Under the pieces are notes generated by a model. It was not told where the DNA came from, made no database searches, and worked only from the letters and a program-made list of their open reading frames with translations. Positions 32,801 to 46,300 of a stretch of DNA of 64,000 bases are shown in pieces (positions within the stretch are counted from its first letter, which is position 1; each line of letters starts with the position of its first letter). Both the position numbers and the translations under genes were made by a program. Location: positions 4,464,001-4,528,000 of the forward strand of contig CM106585.1 of NCBI GenBank assembly GCA_048013815.1. Reading direction: 5' to 3'. The stretch comes from Setoptus koraiensis. Lineage: Eukaryota; Arthropoda.

Positions 32801-34673
32801 ATACGAGAGAAAATAATATGAGAGCAAAATGAGCAAAGAGAGATAGATCAAAACGGTGACGTATGAATAGACCGAATTGAGTTGTAGCCTACAACTTGTA
32901 GGGCGAAAGTCGCGCGGGCAAATAGAAGCGGCGCATTAATTATTAATTGTGGGCAATAAATAAGGGATCAATGTTGTTGCACAACGAAACACAACAATAT
33001 ACGACACAATTACACACGATATGCTGTTGCATAGAGCACACACGATTATGTCACACTATTACGTCCGACTGGCACGGCTCCACAGGCAATTGCAGCCGCA
33101 GCCGCTGCGACCGTCGGAATCCGACCGCTGGAATCCGGCAATTGGAATTCTTCGGCTGTCGGGCTCGCCGCTGTTCGCCGATTCGTTGCGCCGGTCGCTG
33201 CGCCAACAACCCGCGCGCCGGTATGCGTACGTTATCTGAGCCAGGTATCGATAGAGAGAAATGCCACAATGAATGATTTGGTCGCATAGCAGAGATGCTG
33301 GCCGCCAGATAACGGCCGAGCCAAACGCCAATGTCGTATGCTAATGCGCCAATTCCGTTTCCAGTGGCCACTGGCTTGTGATAGCCGAGCAGATCAATAG
33401 ACGAGATTGGTCGCGGTCACAAATGAGGGCCGCGCCAGATTAGATGAGATTGCGCCACTGCCGATAAGACTCTGGCCACAAGCTGGCCGGCCAAGTGGCC
33501 AGAATGGCCCAAGTGGCCGAAATGGCCCGCCAGTGCAAACATTTGCGTCTCGTGTGTGCGGCCGTAATTCATTCTAATTAATTCAGCTATCATCGGGCTC
33601 GTCTAATGAGCCAACATCAATCAGCGCCAACCAATTGCATCCAGTGCCAGCCCGTCACTAATTACCACATAACCACTAGCCAGCATGGCCTTGTGACGCA
33701 AGTCTCATCCAATTAAATCTAACTGAATTGGCTCATGTGCGCGTTTCCACACAGCCAATGGAGCCAATGGAGCCAATTGAGCCAATTGCAGCGAGTCTGC
33801 TGATTGCTTGAGCCCGCCTCAAACAATCGTAAACAACAAGGGGATAAACGGGCGCATAAACGAGTGAAAGTCTCGCCAACTGCCGACTGGCGAATGATGT
33901 AACTAGTGGCTAATTAGCGACAATGGGTGCTCGCCATGACGTGCTGCGCCTGTTGCTAACAGGATATAGATAAAGGGATATAGATAACAGGATGTAGATG
34001 ATGGGAGGATAAAGACGAAAGACGAAGAATAAAGACACAGACAGGATAGTCATCTGACGATTGTTTACGATTTAACAATGGCTGGCTCGAACAATATCGT
34101 AAGATGTTTATTGGCCGATATTGATCTGTATATTTACATCGTGTGTAGCATATTTATATCGTGTGCAATATTTGTGTGTCAATGGTAGCTTGTGGCAGCC
34201 CAACAGAGAGATTATGCCGAGATTTGGCGTTGTTGCCTAGATAACTATGATAGATTATATTAATTATACAGTGGCTGAACAAACAATCTGAAGCGATTAT
34301 TGACGATTTTCTTGGCGATTATTGACGATTTTATTGGCGACCATCGTCGCGGTATCTAAGCGATCTGTAAATCTGTTTATGTACGCAGACGAGTATAATA
34401 TAAAATCGCGCTTTTGTCGCTGATGCATTTTTGAGGCTGCCAACTCTAACCAACCAATATTCTATATATTGCGAGAGAATTTGATTCACTCCGACACACA
34501 ACAATTAAGTGAGTCAGACAATCAATCACGCGTCTCCAGGGCAATCACACAGCCACAATTACTGAGCAATTATAAAATAATCTATAATCTGAATATAATA
34601 ATAATAACAATATATTCAAAGCTCCCCTAAAACTTAAAAACTCGCGCCTATCAAAAACTTTTCTTCGCTGAAA

Positions 34674-35932
34674 ATGCCCGTCGCCACAGCAACAAGTGTC
34701 AAAGATTTCATAGTCGGATTCGATCATCTCACTTTCTGGGTAAACAATCGCAACTAAACTAGTGACTCACTAACCAACAATCAATGCAATGTAATAATAC
34801 TAATGACATACAAAATATTCGTCACCAATGTTCTAATTAGGTCAGCAATGCAAAACAGGCGGCAGTGTTTTATTGCAAACTGTTCGGCTTTACACCGTTC
34901 GCCTATAAAGGCCTGGAGACGGGCTCCAGGCAGGTTGTGTCGCATGTGATAAGGCAACACGACATAGTGTTTCAGTTTCAGTCGGCCTTAGAGCCGGGAA
35001 ACAGAGAATTTGGCGACTATCTCATGAAGCATGGCGATTCTGTCAGGGACGTTGCTTTCTCTGTGATTAAAATTGAACAAATAGTAGAGCATGTTAGGAA
35101 GCAAGGTGGAACAATAGTGGAAGAGGTTCACGAGATAGTGGATGCCAGAGGCAAGGTTAAAATGGCCATTATCAGTCCACATGATGATTTTACTCACACC
35201 CTCGTGGAAAGACAGGTACCATTTGGTAAGGCAAAACAAAACAATTTCTTACCAGGCTACGGTGATTCGCCCATACAAAATATTTTTGATTATCTCGATA
35301 GAGAGACGGGGCCCAGATTGCATTTTGTTGATCATTGCGTCAACAATCAACCCGATCATATGATGGAGTCAATTGTGAGCTGGTATGAGAAAAATCTTAG
35401 ATTTCACAGATTTTGGTCAGTGGACGACAGTCAAATTCACACTAAATATTCATCGCTTAGATCAATTGTGGTGACAAATCAGAGTGAAACAATTAAGATG
35501 CCCATAAATGAGCCGGCGCAGGGCATGAGAAAGTCACAAATTCAAGAATTTGTTGAATATCACGGCGGCGGAGGTATACAACATATTGCCTTGAATACGG
35601 ACGATATTGTTGGCGCTGTTAGGTGGCTTAAAAATCACGGCGTTCAATTCATGGATACACCCAATGTCTATTATGACCAATTGGAGCACAAACTAAAAAC
35701 TGCCTCCATACACGTTAAAGAAGATCTGAAAGTTCTAAGAGAGTTGAAAATACTAATCGACTATGATGAACAGGGTTATTTATTGCAATTGTTTACCAAA
35801 CCTCTGGAGGATCGGCCGACATTGTTCATTGAGATTATACAACGACGCAATCACAGCGGCTTTGGTGTTGGCAATTTCAAGAGTCTGTTTGAGTCAATTG
35901 AGGCTGAACAAAGAGCCAGAGGAAATTTGTGA
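34674..35932 (+). CDS. 4-hydroxyphenylpyruvate dioxygenase, 385 aa, 2 exons
   Basis: Exon 1 (34674-34739, 22 codons) ends in FDHLTFW; a 101-nt intron follows, and exon 2 (34841-35932) resumes with [20 protein letters not shown]. This enzyme converts 4-hydroxyphenylpyruvate to homogentisate, the second step of tyrosine breakdown, using Fe(II). The predicted iron ligands are in place: H187 (FVDHC), H270 (IQHIAL) and E353 (FIEIIQR). Other conserved stretches include [29 protein letters not shown] and the C-terminal gate region [18 protein letters not shown], ending RGNL. Length fits the family. The start is supported by the short first exon and by continuity across the splice. AATAAA at 35995 is the likely polyadenylation signal. 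The protein appears whole and functional. A broken copy of the pathway's last enzyme (FAH) lies 15 kb downstream. Confidence 0.96.
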
Positions 35933-36400
35933 TTTGTTTTACTAAAAACTACTCGTCGACAGAGCGTAATTATACAAGCGACGAGCGAGTCTATAATAAA
36001 CGAGTTATCATCACCATCAGCATTAATAAGCTGTTGACACCTAATATCGATATTTTTTGTTTTTCATGGGTAACAATTTCTTAATTTCATCCTTCGCAAC
36101 AAAAAACTTTTTATCTGGCAATGTCGATTTCGAAATTCGACACTTGAATTTGGCGCTGAACGAGTTGTTGCATTTCGACGACCAGTGTCGGAGTGAACTC
36201 TATAAATTAGTGCGTAACTGATGCGCTATATTGCATGTGTTTCGAGTGACGTATTTTAGCAAAATGTAGCAGTGATTCAGCGCAAATTGCAGCCCCATCT
36301 GGCTGGACAATGACATGTAACTGGGTCTTCCAAAACAAGGTGCAAGCCGGCCAACAGTCACTAGTATCCACGTGGACTAACAGGTTTATCCTGATTAAAT
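35933..36400. other. HPPD 3' UTR and GARS promoter
   Basis: AATAAA for HPPD at 35995, then about 400 bp of spacer leading to the GARS start. Nothing else is recognised. Confidence 0.5.
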
Positions 36401-38806
36401 ATGCTACTGAGTCTTACCTGCAAACTATTAGTTGAACATTCAGTACATCACCGAGCTTTAGTGAAGAAACCCGTCATCGTTAGCTTGAAGCGAGCCAGGT
36501 CATTCCATTGCCTACTATCCAGGATAAGTGCCGTAAATGAGAATTTGACCAACAATAATTACAGCTCAGACCCAGCGAACCGTGCCAGTAGCAACATAAC
36601 AAAGAGAGATAATAGACTAGAGGCAGTGAAGGCTGTGAATGCGATAAAACGAAGAAATTTCTTCAGAAATTATTTATTACACCAAGCCAAAATGGATCCC
36701 AAGCTGGAGGAAATATTGAGACCCCTGCGAGAGGCCGTGAAAGAGCAGGGCGACATTGTTAGATCACTGAAGGAGCAGAAGGCGCCAGAGCTGGACGTAA
36801 AGAAGGCAGTGACCGAATTGAAGGCACGCAAAAAGATATTAGAGGACAAAGAGCTGAGCTTAATACCGGCCGATTCCCTAATTGACCGTAGTCGGCTTGA
36901 GGATGTGCTAAAGCGAAGATTTTTCATTGAGCAGAGCTTCAGTATATATGGCGGCGTCTCGGGTCTCTACGATTACGGTCCGCCCGGCAAGGCGCTTAAA
37001 AAGAACATTCTCAACGAGTGGGACACCCATTTTGTCCTCGAGGAGGATCTGCTCGAAATAGAGGCCACCGAATTAACTCTGGAGCCTGTGCTGAAAGCCT
37101 CGGGCCACGTGGAACGATTTGCCGATCTCATGGTGAAGGATCTCAAAACGGGCGACTGTTACAGATTGGACCATCTGATTAAGGCGCATCTGGAAAAATT
37201 GCAATCGGCTAAGGATTGCAGTAACGAACAAAAACAAGAATTCGAGAAGATATTGGCACAATTGGACGGCTTCAGCAAATCCCAAATGAATGACGTACTA
37301 AGAAAATATCAAATGAAGGCGCCCGGCACAGGCAACGAGCTAGGCGAACCAATCGAATTCAATCTTATGTTCTCCACCACCATTGGACCAACTGGATTAG
37401 TCAAATCATTTTTGAGACCGGAGACTGCACAAGGAATATTTGTTAATTTCAAACGATTACTTGAGGCCAACCAAGGCAGACTACCGTTTGGTGCAGCTCA
37501 AATTGGTAAATCATTCAGAAACGAGATATCGCCGAGAAGTGGCATAATAAGATTACGCGAATTCACTATGGCCGAAATCGAGTATTTTGTTGATCCTTTA
37601 GATAAGAAGCACGTCAAGTTCCAATCGGTGAAGGATGAAAAGTTGAATCTTTATTCAGCATGCAATCAAATGGACGGTGAATCTTACAAGAATGTCACGC
37701 TGGGCGAGGCAGTGGCCCAAGGAACTATAGCAAACGAAGTATTAGCCTATTTTATATCTAGAATTAATTCGTTCATGATGAAAATAGGTATAAGCGGTGA
37801 CAAAATTCGTTTTAGACAACATTTAAGCAATGAAATGGCCCATTATGCCACTGACTGTTGGGACTGTGAGTGTCTGACATCTTATGGATGGGTTGAATGT
37901 GTCGGTTGTGCCGATAGATCTTGCTTCGATCTAACCCAACACACCAAGGCCACTGGAGTCAAACTGACAGCTAAACGTCCCTTGAAAGAAGCCAAACAGA
38001 TCGAGTTAGTTCAATGTGTACCTCAAAAAGCTGTCCTGGGCAAGGTATATAAGCAAGAGTTTAAAGTGATATCCGATACTTTGTCAGGAGCAGACGAACA
38101 ACAGATTGCCAGTTGGGAACAAGAACTGTCAGCTGGATTCTTTAAATTAAGCATTAACGACAAGGAGTATGAAATTACAAAAGATATGTTCACCATCAAG
38201 CGCGAAAAGAAAACGGTTCAAGTCGAGGAGGTTATACCAAGCGTTATTGAGCCCTCGTTTGGTATTGATCGTATCATGTATGCCGTCTTAGAACACAATT
38301 ATCGCATTAGAGATAACGATCAAATGCGATCGTATTTCAGTATACCAGCTATCGTCGCCCCAATTAAGTGTTCAGTTTTGCCACTAAGCAATAACGAAGA
38401 ATTCTTCCCCTTCACAGAGCAGATACTTAAAGATTTGAAACGAGAGAAAGTCAGGCCAAGATATGATGCTAGTAGCGAGTCTATTGGAAAGCGTTATGCT
38501 CGAACCGACGAAATCGGCATTGCATTTGGTATAACTGTAGATTTTGATACGCTGAAAGAGAATACTGTCACCCTCAGAGATCGTGATACAACGGAACAAA
38601 TAAGAGTGCCCGTAAGTAGAGATATGTTGTTATTCCAGTTCAAATTAATATTAATATGTCGATATTCACTAACTTTTTTTTCATCCTTTATCTTCTCTAT
38701 TTCTGACCAGGTCGATAAAATAGCTCCACTTGTGAGAGAATTAACCACAGGTGTCAAGACATGGGAGAATGCAAAACATTCATGGCCATTATTTGTGTCT
38801 TCGTAA
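36401..38806 (+). CDS. Glycyl-tRNA synthetase, 768 aa, 2 exons, dual start likely
   Basis: Exon 1 (36401-38611) and exon 2 (38711-38806) are joined at phase 0 across a 99-nt intron; the C-terminus then reads VDKIAPLVRELTTGVKTW ... FVSS, as in animal GARS. From Met1 a 97-residue basic, Ser-rich leader fits mitochondrial targeting. Met98 (36692, MDPKLEEILRPLREAV) starts the cytosolic form with its WHEP helix pair (about 98-150). Class II motifs follow: motif 1 region YDYGPPGKALKKN, motif 2 FRNEISPRSG ... REFTMAE (about 373-390), and motif 3 EPSFGIDRIMYAVLEH (about 618). A C-terminal anticodon-binding domain closes the protein. It charges tRNA-Gly. AATAAA overlaps the end of the gene (38808). 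The intron is stop-free, so the unspliced frame stays open. Confidence 0.95.
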   Translation: MLLSLTCKLLVEHSVHHRALVKKPVIVSLKRARSFHCLLSRISAVNENLTNNNYSSDPANRASSNITKRDNRLEAVKAVNAIKRRNFFRNYLLHQAKMDPKLEEILRPLREAVKEQGDIVRSLKEQKAPELDVKKAVTELKARKKILEDKELSLIPADSLIDRSRLEDVLKRRFFIEQSFSIYGGVSGLYDYGPPGKALKKNILNEWDTHFVLEEDLLEIEATELTLEPVLKASGHVERFADLMVKDLKTGDCYRLDHLIKAHLEKLQSAKDCSNEQKQEFEKILAQLDGFSKSQMNDVLRKYQMKAPGTGNELGEPIEFNLMFSTTIGPTGLVKSFLRPETAQGIFVNFKRLLEANQGRLPFGAAQIGKSFRNEISPRSGIIRLREFTMAEIEYFVDPLDKKHVKFQSVKDEKLNLYSACNQMDGESYKNVTLGEAVAQGTIANEVLAYFISRINSFMMKIGISGDKIRFRQHLSNEMAHYATDCWDCECLTSYGWVECVGCADRSCFDLTQHTKATGVKLTAKRPLKEAKQIELVQCVPQKAVLGKVYKQEFKVISDTLSGADEQQIASWEQELSAGFFKLSINDKEYEITKDMFTIKREKKTVQVEEVIPSVIEPSFGIDRIMYAVLEHNYRIRDNDQMRSYFSIPAIVAPIKCSVLPLSNNEEFFPFTEQILKDLKREKVRPRYDASSESIGKRYARTDEIGIAFGITVDFDTLKENTVTLRDRDTTEQIRVPVSRDMLLFQFKLILICRYSLTFFSSFIFSISDQVDKIAPLVRELTTGVKTWENAKHSWPLFVSS

Positions 38807-41800
38807 AAATAAACATGCAATGAATATTTTCCATTTCTTTCGTCCGAGATTTGAAAAGATTTTATCTATGGGTATCCAAATGGTATTGAATAAACCAAAC
38901 CACATTACTTTCATCTTAGCAATCCTGGTACTATAGAAGTTTGTTATTTTGAGCAATCAAATGAAAGTTGTGGCCACATCTCGTCATTCATTCGACACAC
39001 AATTGACCGAGATCGGCCACATTCAGTCCCAGGTAAGACCTTACGAATGTAATTTAAAGGCACAATTGATGAAATTGACCACATACAATTCTAGTCTGAG
39101 TTTATTGAGCATAGCACAATTGATTAATGTCAACCACACAATATAGATATCGACTATAGATCGATGGAAAGATCAGAAGGTATTGATTGGACGATTGATT
39201 TCATCTGTCCATTGTCACGAAACTCTTTTGCTGACCACTTTCATATAGTAGCCACAATCAAGTTACTATTTCTATCGACAAACAATTTTTACAAAACTTT
39301 TCTTATATGCACAACATTTTTCGAATGGTCTATTTCAGCATGCTATCTGAGAATGGCACTGTCATGGCATGTCTTCGCAAGCACGTAGCAGACTCAGAAA
39401 TATTTCAGACTCGACTTGTGATTAAGTTCTTATCAATGCTGAAATTATTGTATTTTGAGATTTTTGTTCGAGAAGGAAAATGGTAGCTCTTCACAGTAGA
39501 TAGTAACCATTTATCAATCAGTTATTGTAAAGTTTTTACAATTAATCAATAAATGAACAAGGATTCGTAGTTCGTTGCACTAGCCGAAGTCAAACCAGCT
39601 AACGCAGTACCGTTGGTGCAAACAAATTAAATATCAGTTTCACTATAGCTCACTTGTATAATGAGACTCTCTACTATCATATCTAATGATTGCAGATCTA
39701 CTGCTCATTGCAAACAATCTTGATACGAAGAATCAACATGCTGAGCATCAACATAAAGTGAGTGTATAAGGTTGGATAACTCTAAATGTTCGTCAGTGAA
39801 CATCTGTACAATATAACGGCTAAAATTGGAAAAGAACGAAACTTCTTTGGAACTCGATAAAGAAATATTTGACAGAGTTGATCTTAGCATACTCGGATCA
39901 AGTGAATAATAGTTTCATTTTATTGCCACAATGAAAATCACCGCAGACGGTCATATTTTATGGGGTGACACTGATTTTCATCTCACTTGGCAGTAGATGC
40001 AACTTGGATAGAATAGCTCGATCGGTGCTGGTCAAGCCGCTACACCAGAATAAATAGTCACTGAATAGGCCCCACCAATAAATGCTCTTCAAATAAATAT
40101 TTCGTCTATTATTTGAACTTATATTTGCAAAGCAACCACAATTTTGAATGTATGTATATCATAGATTTAAATAATGGCGGTGATAGTGACAATGGCGAGT
40201 TAGCTGAATTGGCCGTGGTGGCTACAAGAAGTTTTGCATCACTTATTATTATCACTGCTTACGCAATGACAAGCTCGACAAGCTCAACAAGTGTGTTTGC
40301 ATTGTTGACTTTTGTCACGCTGCTGTGATCTTAATTGTCGTCGAAATGACCCAAACAACTGAGACAACGCTGGCTCTGTTGTTGATTTTGTTGGTTGTGT
40401 TGGCCCTGATGACCCTATTGACCGCAACTACTGTAGTAGCTGCAGTTGCTGCTGCCACTGCATCATTTATATGGAATATATAACCTGTATATATGGTATA
40501 TCTGCAAAGAGATAAATTGAGATGGACGAAGACATTATTGGAAGTAAAAACACAATATGTATAAGCCGATATGATATGTCGATCAGTGGGCAACGGTGAC
40601 TCAACGTCGACACATCACTGTCTAAGCCTCTGGTATCACCTGTCGCTTGTTGGCTGGCAAGCGACGACTGTACTTTCTCTCTGTTGGTTCGTTGAGCTGA
40701 CTTGTCGTTTGATTAGATTGGGATGCTTTTTGCGTTAGCATAAATAAACTCTGTTCAAGTTGATTGAATGCAACGCTGTTTCCTATAATAACTAGAGCAA
40801 CTAGTGACTTCAAGCTGCCGTCAGCAATTCTATATATTGATATTTCTTTCGTCTGACAATTGCTCTTCTTCTTTTTGCTTCCACAGCAATCACTGCAACA
40901 AGCCTCCCAGATAAGATATCAGCCACTGGCTATCGGCGGCTGGTGTGTTTGCAAACTCTGGAGAGATAATAGCGGCCAATGAATGACCGGAGAGGTTCAT
41001 GTACTCGCTTCTTTCTTGCTTCTCGCTGCTGCTGATGATATGAGATTTTCTGTTTGTATTATGTCAAGTTTGTGAGCAGTTGCAAGTGACTCAGCTGCAC
41101 ATGTTACATTGTGTTGCTTGGGGTGGCTCAAACATATTGTATTGTTGGTATGTGTACCGAAATTATGAATGTCCACACAACAGGCCCAGGCAATTTAGAG
41201 AAATATAAAATCAATTGAAAGTTGAACTAGACAAATAAGCAAAACTTTTCCTCTCGTTGCCGCTGTTGCTGGCGAGAGCGGCGTTACTTTTTCTGCCATC
41301 TCGAATCGGTGCGATGTGTTTTATGAGCTCAGACCGTTGCGGCGACGCGATTGCCTCGAACGCTGCGAACGCTGCGAACGCTTCGAACGCTCCGAACGCT
41401 TCGAACGCTGCCCATGCATCATGCGCTGGCATGTTTCAGATGTCATTGGACAGAGAGTGAGTGGCGTCATTAGCCACCAGACAAGCAAGCGAAACAGCAG
41501 AGAGTTGCAATACGACATGACACCAACAAGAAATGTTTGTTTTGTATTTGTGTTTTTTGCGCGACACAACACAGTCAGTAGAGAGACATGTCCAGTGATC
41601 GAAGAAAGTAGTCGCAGTTTGTAGTAGCAGATTGTTACATCATTATCCATCATTATCATCATCTGTCATTGGCGGCATCGTTGTCGTCGGCATTTCATTC
41701 AGTCAAGTTGCTGTCAGTGGACACATTCCATTAAGCATCATAATTAAAACATAATTAAACGAATAATGGACGTCATTAAATTAGAATTGTGCAAGTGTTA

Positions 41801-43397
41801 GTGTGACATTTTTAGCCAGCTCACGAGTGCAAAAACAGGAAAACAAAGCAGGCAACGCAATAACAAGACGACGCGACAAACGGCCCATTGATCATTACGC
41901 AATTGTACAAGAATTGTGGCATGTTGAATGAGGCGACCCTATGACAGTGGCAACAACAGTGTTATAGTTTTAGTAACAGTGAATTATCTGTTATCAGTGT
42001 GACGGTGGCCGGCTTGTTGGCCAGCGATACGGTGTGACGACAGCACTAGCAACAACAGCAACTGTCAGATTGTTCAGTTTCGGTTGCCATCTATGTTGTG
42101 CGGCGATACAAACAAGCCGATTCGAAAGCCGATACTCACTAGATAAGAGAGAGAGCAAATTTACAATAGCGAGCGCCGTTTGAGAACAAAACACTCCATG
42201 TGAATGTGTGAACGGGGTAGATAATTAGCCGGCTCGCCAGCAGTAACTCGATAGCGGCTCGGCCGTTCCGATTAACGCTTCCACAAGAAGCAAACACATG
42301 AAAATATCCAGCTCATTTGATACTGGATACTGCCCACGAAGATACGACACACTCAAGCCAGCCACACACAGCTGACCACACGATCGCCAGTATCTCACAC
42401 CAGTGCACTGTGACAGCCCACTAATGGTCACTATCACCTTGTCACCTACAAACAGGCAACAATAACAACAATAACAACACAAGTGCACAAGAGAGAAACC
42501 TCGTTGGAACTCCGATAACTCGCTTATTCGATTGGCCGATTATTCGTTTATGCGCCAGTGTCCAGCAGCAATAGCAGCAGCAGAGAAGAAGCGGCTCAAC
42601 AAGCTCAACAGCAACAAGTGTCCCTCGAAATCATAACTTCCCACACACACTAAACCGCATAAACCGCATATGTCACTTGTGTCACTTGCATCGCTTGTAT
42701 CACTTGAGTCGCTTGTGTCGCTTGTATCGCGGATTGGCAGATTAGCCCATTAGCAGCGTGAAAGGCTCATCGTCAACGACCAAAACCAAAAGAATCGGCG
42801 AGATTGTTCTTTTCCGTGGCGAACACTCTCTTGTGTCGAGTGCTGACAAAACATGGAAAACCAGAACTAGAACTAGAGTCAAGTGACAAGTTGCAGCAAC
42901 AACTGACCACTCACAACTCATCGCCCGACACAATTTTGCGCCACCTGTAAGAGCGTATCAATCGTCGTCAGTTGACTGTCGACAAGACTGACACAATTGC
43001 CAAGACACTTGTGAAAGCTTCTGCTGGCTGTCATTGCCTAGATAGCGAATAGCAAGCAGCGAGCAGCAAATTGAATAGCAAAGACACAGACAAAAGACAA
43101 ACAAACACCACACATTGCATAATATTGCATCGCAAGTGACATGATAAGCTGCGGCTAGTATCACCAATCATCACTGTTGGCCACTGTGGTGGCGCAAAGC
43201 GGCGACCATGATGATAATTATGCTAATAGCGATCATACAAATAATGACAACAACGTCACCAGCAACAGTCAACGGTTGAACCAGCAACGCATATATCACC
43301 ATATCCAAGCCACTTTGCAGCAGATAAACAGCTACACACAGCACTAGCATAGATAGACAGCCAGCAACAGAGAGAGAGATAAATAAATAAGAGAGCC
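38807..43397. other. Intergenic region between GARS and the Asn/Gln-rich gene
   Basis: No gene is supported. Open frames of 60-75 codons at 38949-39388 (plus) and 39705-39890 (minus) are unremarkable. Contains (CGAACGCTN)6 at 41357, GTCACTTG-type repeats near 42665, and CA-rich sequence leading into the next gene. Confidence 0.4.
41357..41410. repeat. 9-bp tandem array (CGAACGCTN)6
   Basis: Exactly six 9-bp units in which only the ninth base varies (G, G, T, C, T, G). The same unit forms a second array at 62603-62638. Confidence 0.95.
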
Positions 43398-46300
43398 ATG
43401 AAAGAAGAAAGGCAACGCGCCAGACGCGGCTTAATTGGCAAATGGGGCCAATTAAACCAAACAATGCCGCGTCATGCCACCCAATCTAGCTCGCACCGAT
43501 TGGGCCCGTTCACCAAGACAACAACCGTTTTAATAGCAAAACAGTTATTAATTGTTAAACTGTTAATAATATCTCAAGTTATAAGATGTGATACTAGTCA
43601 ACAACAACAACAACAGCACTCGCTTTTGAATCAAGCACCATCACAACTATTGCAACAACAGCAACACCATACGCACGCAAACAAGCTCAGAACGACGGCT
43701 CGTCAATTGATTAAGACCACCAGCAATTATCTGCACAACAACGCCAATTTCGCCAACAATCTCGACAATAATGTAAGTATCAATCAATTGTATCCAAAGA
43801 TACACTAAATTCACTGAATCAAAACAAAACAAATCAATTCAATTTACGCTTCCATCCTGTCGTGCTCAACAACGTGCCAGAACACCGCCGCAAGCACACT
43901 TGCAATCACAAACTCAATCAATAGGCTTCACAGAGATACCAATGTTCCTAATGCCTCATATAAACAGCATCCTCTGGGGCCAAAATCATCCCATAAATCG
44001 AGCAGGCAAGATCAGGCCAACTCAACTGGTCGCAACTGGCTGCAACAACAACCAAAAACACACAATCTCAGTATCAATAACAGTAGATCACAGTCGCATC
44101 ACATAAGCGACCTGCTGAATAAAAATAATAATGTTAGGCGACAAAATTTCACTTCCAGCTACCACGTTAATCCTATTAATAATAACAATAATAATAGTAT
44201 TAGTAGACATCAATCGCAAACGACGACCATTTCGGGCAAACGAAACAAAAGCAAGAATAGCAGCAGCAGCAGTAGTAATTTGAACGATGTTCTACAGGCG
44301 GCCGCAAGCAATTACATTGTGGCCACTTTAGATGGTAAATCTGTCAATTTAAATCCGCCATATGAAACAATGTCAAAGGAACACCAACAACAACACTATC
44401 ATCATTATTATCCGAACAACAATGCCAATAATCGTCAACATAATCGTAACAGCAACAACAGCAATTATAACAATCAATTCTCCGATACTACAGACGTAGA
44501 TATAATTGGTGTTAATACTAACCAAGACGCAACAACAATGCATCAAAACAATATTGACTATACCAATAACAACAATTACGGGCCCAACACACATGCCAAT
44601 TTAACTGGGGCCAATAATTTAGATTACATCACTAATGAATCATCACAGCCAGGTTCAAGTGATCAACAGGTTAGCTCTTCAGATAATAGATTAGACTATG
44701 AGATAATAGGTGACGCCGATGAGCCGCATCAAGTGTCCCCTGACACGCTCAATCAGCAACACAATGCAACTTATGGCGGCAACAACAACAGCAACAATAT
44801 GAGACAGTTTAAATCTATTTATCATGATGCAGTTGACACGACAGTGAGTGACAGCAGCCCATTCGAGCAACATAACAACAATAATAGATATTTCAACAAC
44901 AACAACCACTCTCAGTCAATGCCGAACAACCGTCCAGTGTATCCTGTTTTAGTTAGACAACAGAGACAATATCCCATGAACGGTCAACAACAAGCTCACT
45001 CTAATTATTTTCAGATGAACAATTCAAATAACAATTTCAGACAGCAGCAGCAGCAATATGATCGCGATCATGACAATCAACAACAGAATAGCTATCTAAG
45101 TGAGGCCACAGTGTACAACAACAATGATCACACGGACAAACTAATTGACAATTTTTTAAATCGGGAACATAATCCAAGTCACATGCAAGCAACTGGCAGC
45201 ACTGGCAGCAATGCTTCCCAGTTACATCAGACCGTCCAGCCAGAGCCAGATCAGTCAGGCTACCAGGAGCAAACGGTTCGCTTGATAGAGGAAGAGGACA
45301 ACGCCGGCGGAGTGGACAATCAAAATGTATATCAGTCGGCAGTGGGTCAAAACAACAGCGAGCAGCAACTACTGCAAAATGACGACAACAACAACAAGTC
45401 ACTGGACAGAGTCGAGAAGGACAGCGAGGCGTCGGACAACGACGATCAGTCGTCCGAGCAACAAATGGCCAGGCCAACAGTGGGCGATTTACCGCCGGCT
45501 CCCCAATTGCCTATTCAATACGATTCGGAGATTCACATGCCGCCAGAGGGTTATTATGATGATTATTTTAAGCCAAAAACTGGCATCAACAATGTCACCT
45601 ATGACAATCAACAGGCAAACAATTTAATGAGATTAGACACGGCCGATAATAACAAACTGTTGGGCGCCAACAACAACAACAGTGCCACAAATACAATAAC
45701 AGCTGACTCGCAAACAACCAACATAACTGGAGGCAACGGATGGTTGACATTTTTCAACAATAACGACACCGGCTCAAGCTTGCCAATTGACAACATCACA
45801 ACCGATCGTGTTGTTGCAAACAAGTTGCTTGGCCGCGACGATTCCGCAACAGGTAACAACAATGTTGTTTTATCGGCGCACCAGCAGCAACAGCAGAAAT
45901 CGTCGTCATCTATTGATGATGCCAGTTCTAGTGATCAATTTAGGAATCATCGTTACAGCAATTTACGAGCCATGGACAGTAGCAATCAACAGCAACAGCA
46001 ACAACATCAGCAACGACAACAACAAATCAACAGCAACAACATTAAGCACATGAATGGTCAATTGGACGGTCACAATGGGGCCTCAATTGTTGACCATCAG
46101 CCACCGGCCAACAGCGGGGACAAAGATAGAGCCTCAATAATGTATAACGGCTATCAGGCCGTTCAACCAAAGATGGAGTATTATCAGAATCACGCAAAAA
46201 TGGTGGCAATGTCAGCCGTTGATCAGCATTACCAAAATCAATTGAATAATCAGCCTATAATGGAGCAGCAGCAGCAGCAACAACAAAACGACAACCAATC

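Larger units (their letters stand above)
24603..34673. other. Ten-kilobase AT-rich region without supported genes
   Basis: After the transporter 3' UTR (AATAAA at 24784 and 24821) I see no supported exon. The stretch holds simple repeats: (TG)n near 25720, 27915 and 28080, (GTT)n near 26110, and degenerate CTCGAAATCTCGAACAC units near 29760-29850. There are scattered open frames under 100 codons. A short segment at 30682-30760 resembles part of a ligand-gated channel (see findings). Other frames, such as 26409-26702 minus, show no domain. Confidence 0.4.

Noticed and set aside
43171-43464. Hydrophobic 97-codon frame on the minus strand resembling a multi-span protein
   Set aside because: It is antisense to CA-rich sequence before and within the start of the large gene; CAA and CAT repeats read backwards give Val, Leu and Met, so hydrophobicity is expected.
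45037-45477. 146-codon Cys/Pro/Arg-rich frame on the minus strand
   Set aside because: Shadow of the Asn/Gln/Asp-rich coding strand of the large gene.
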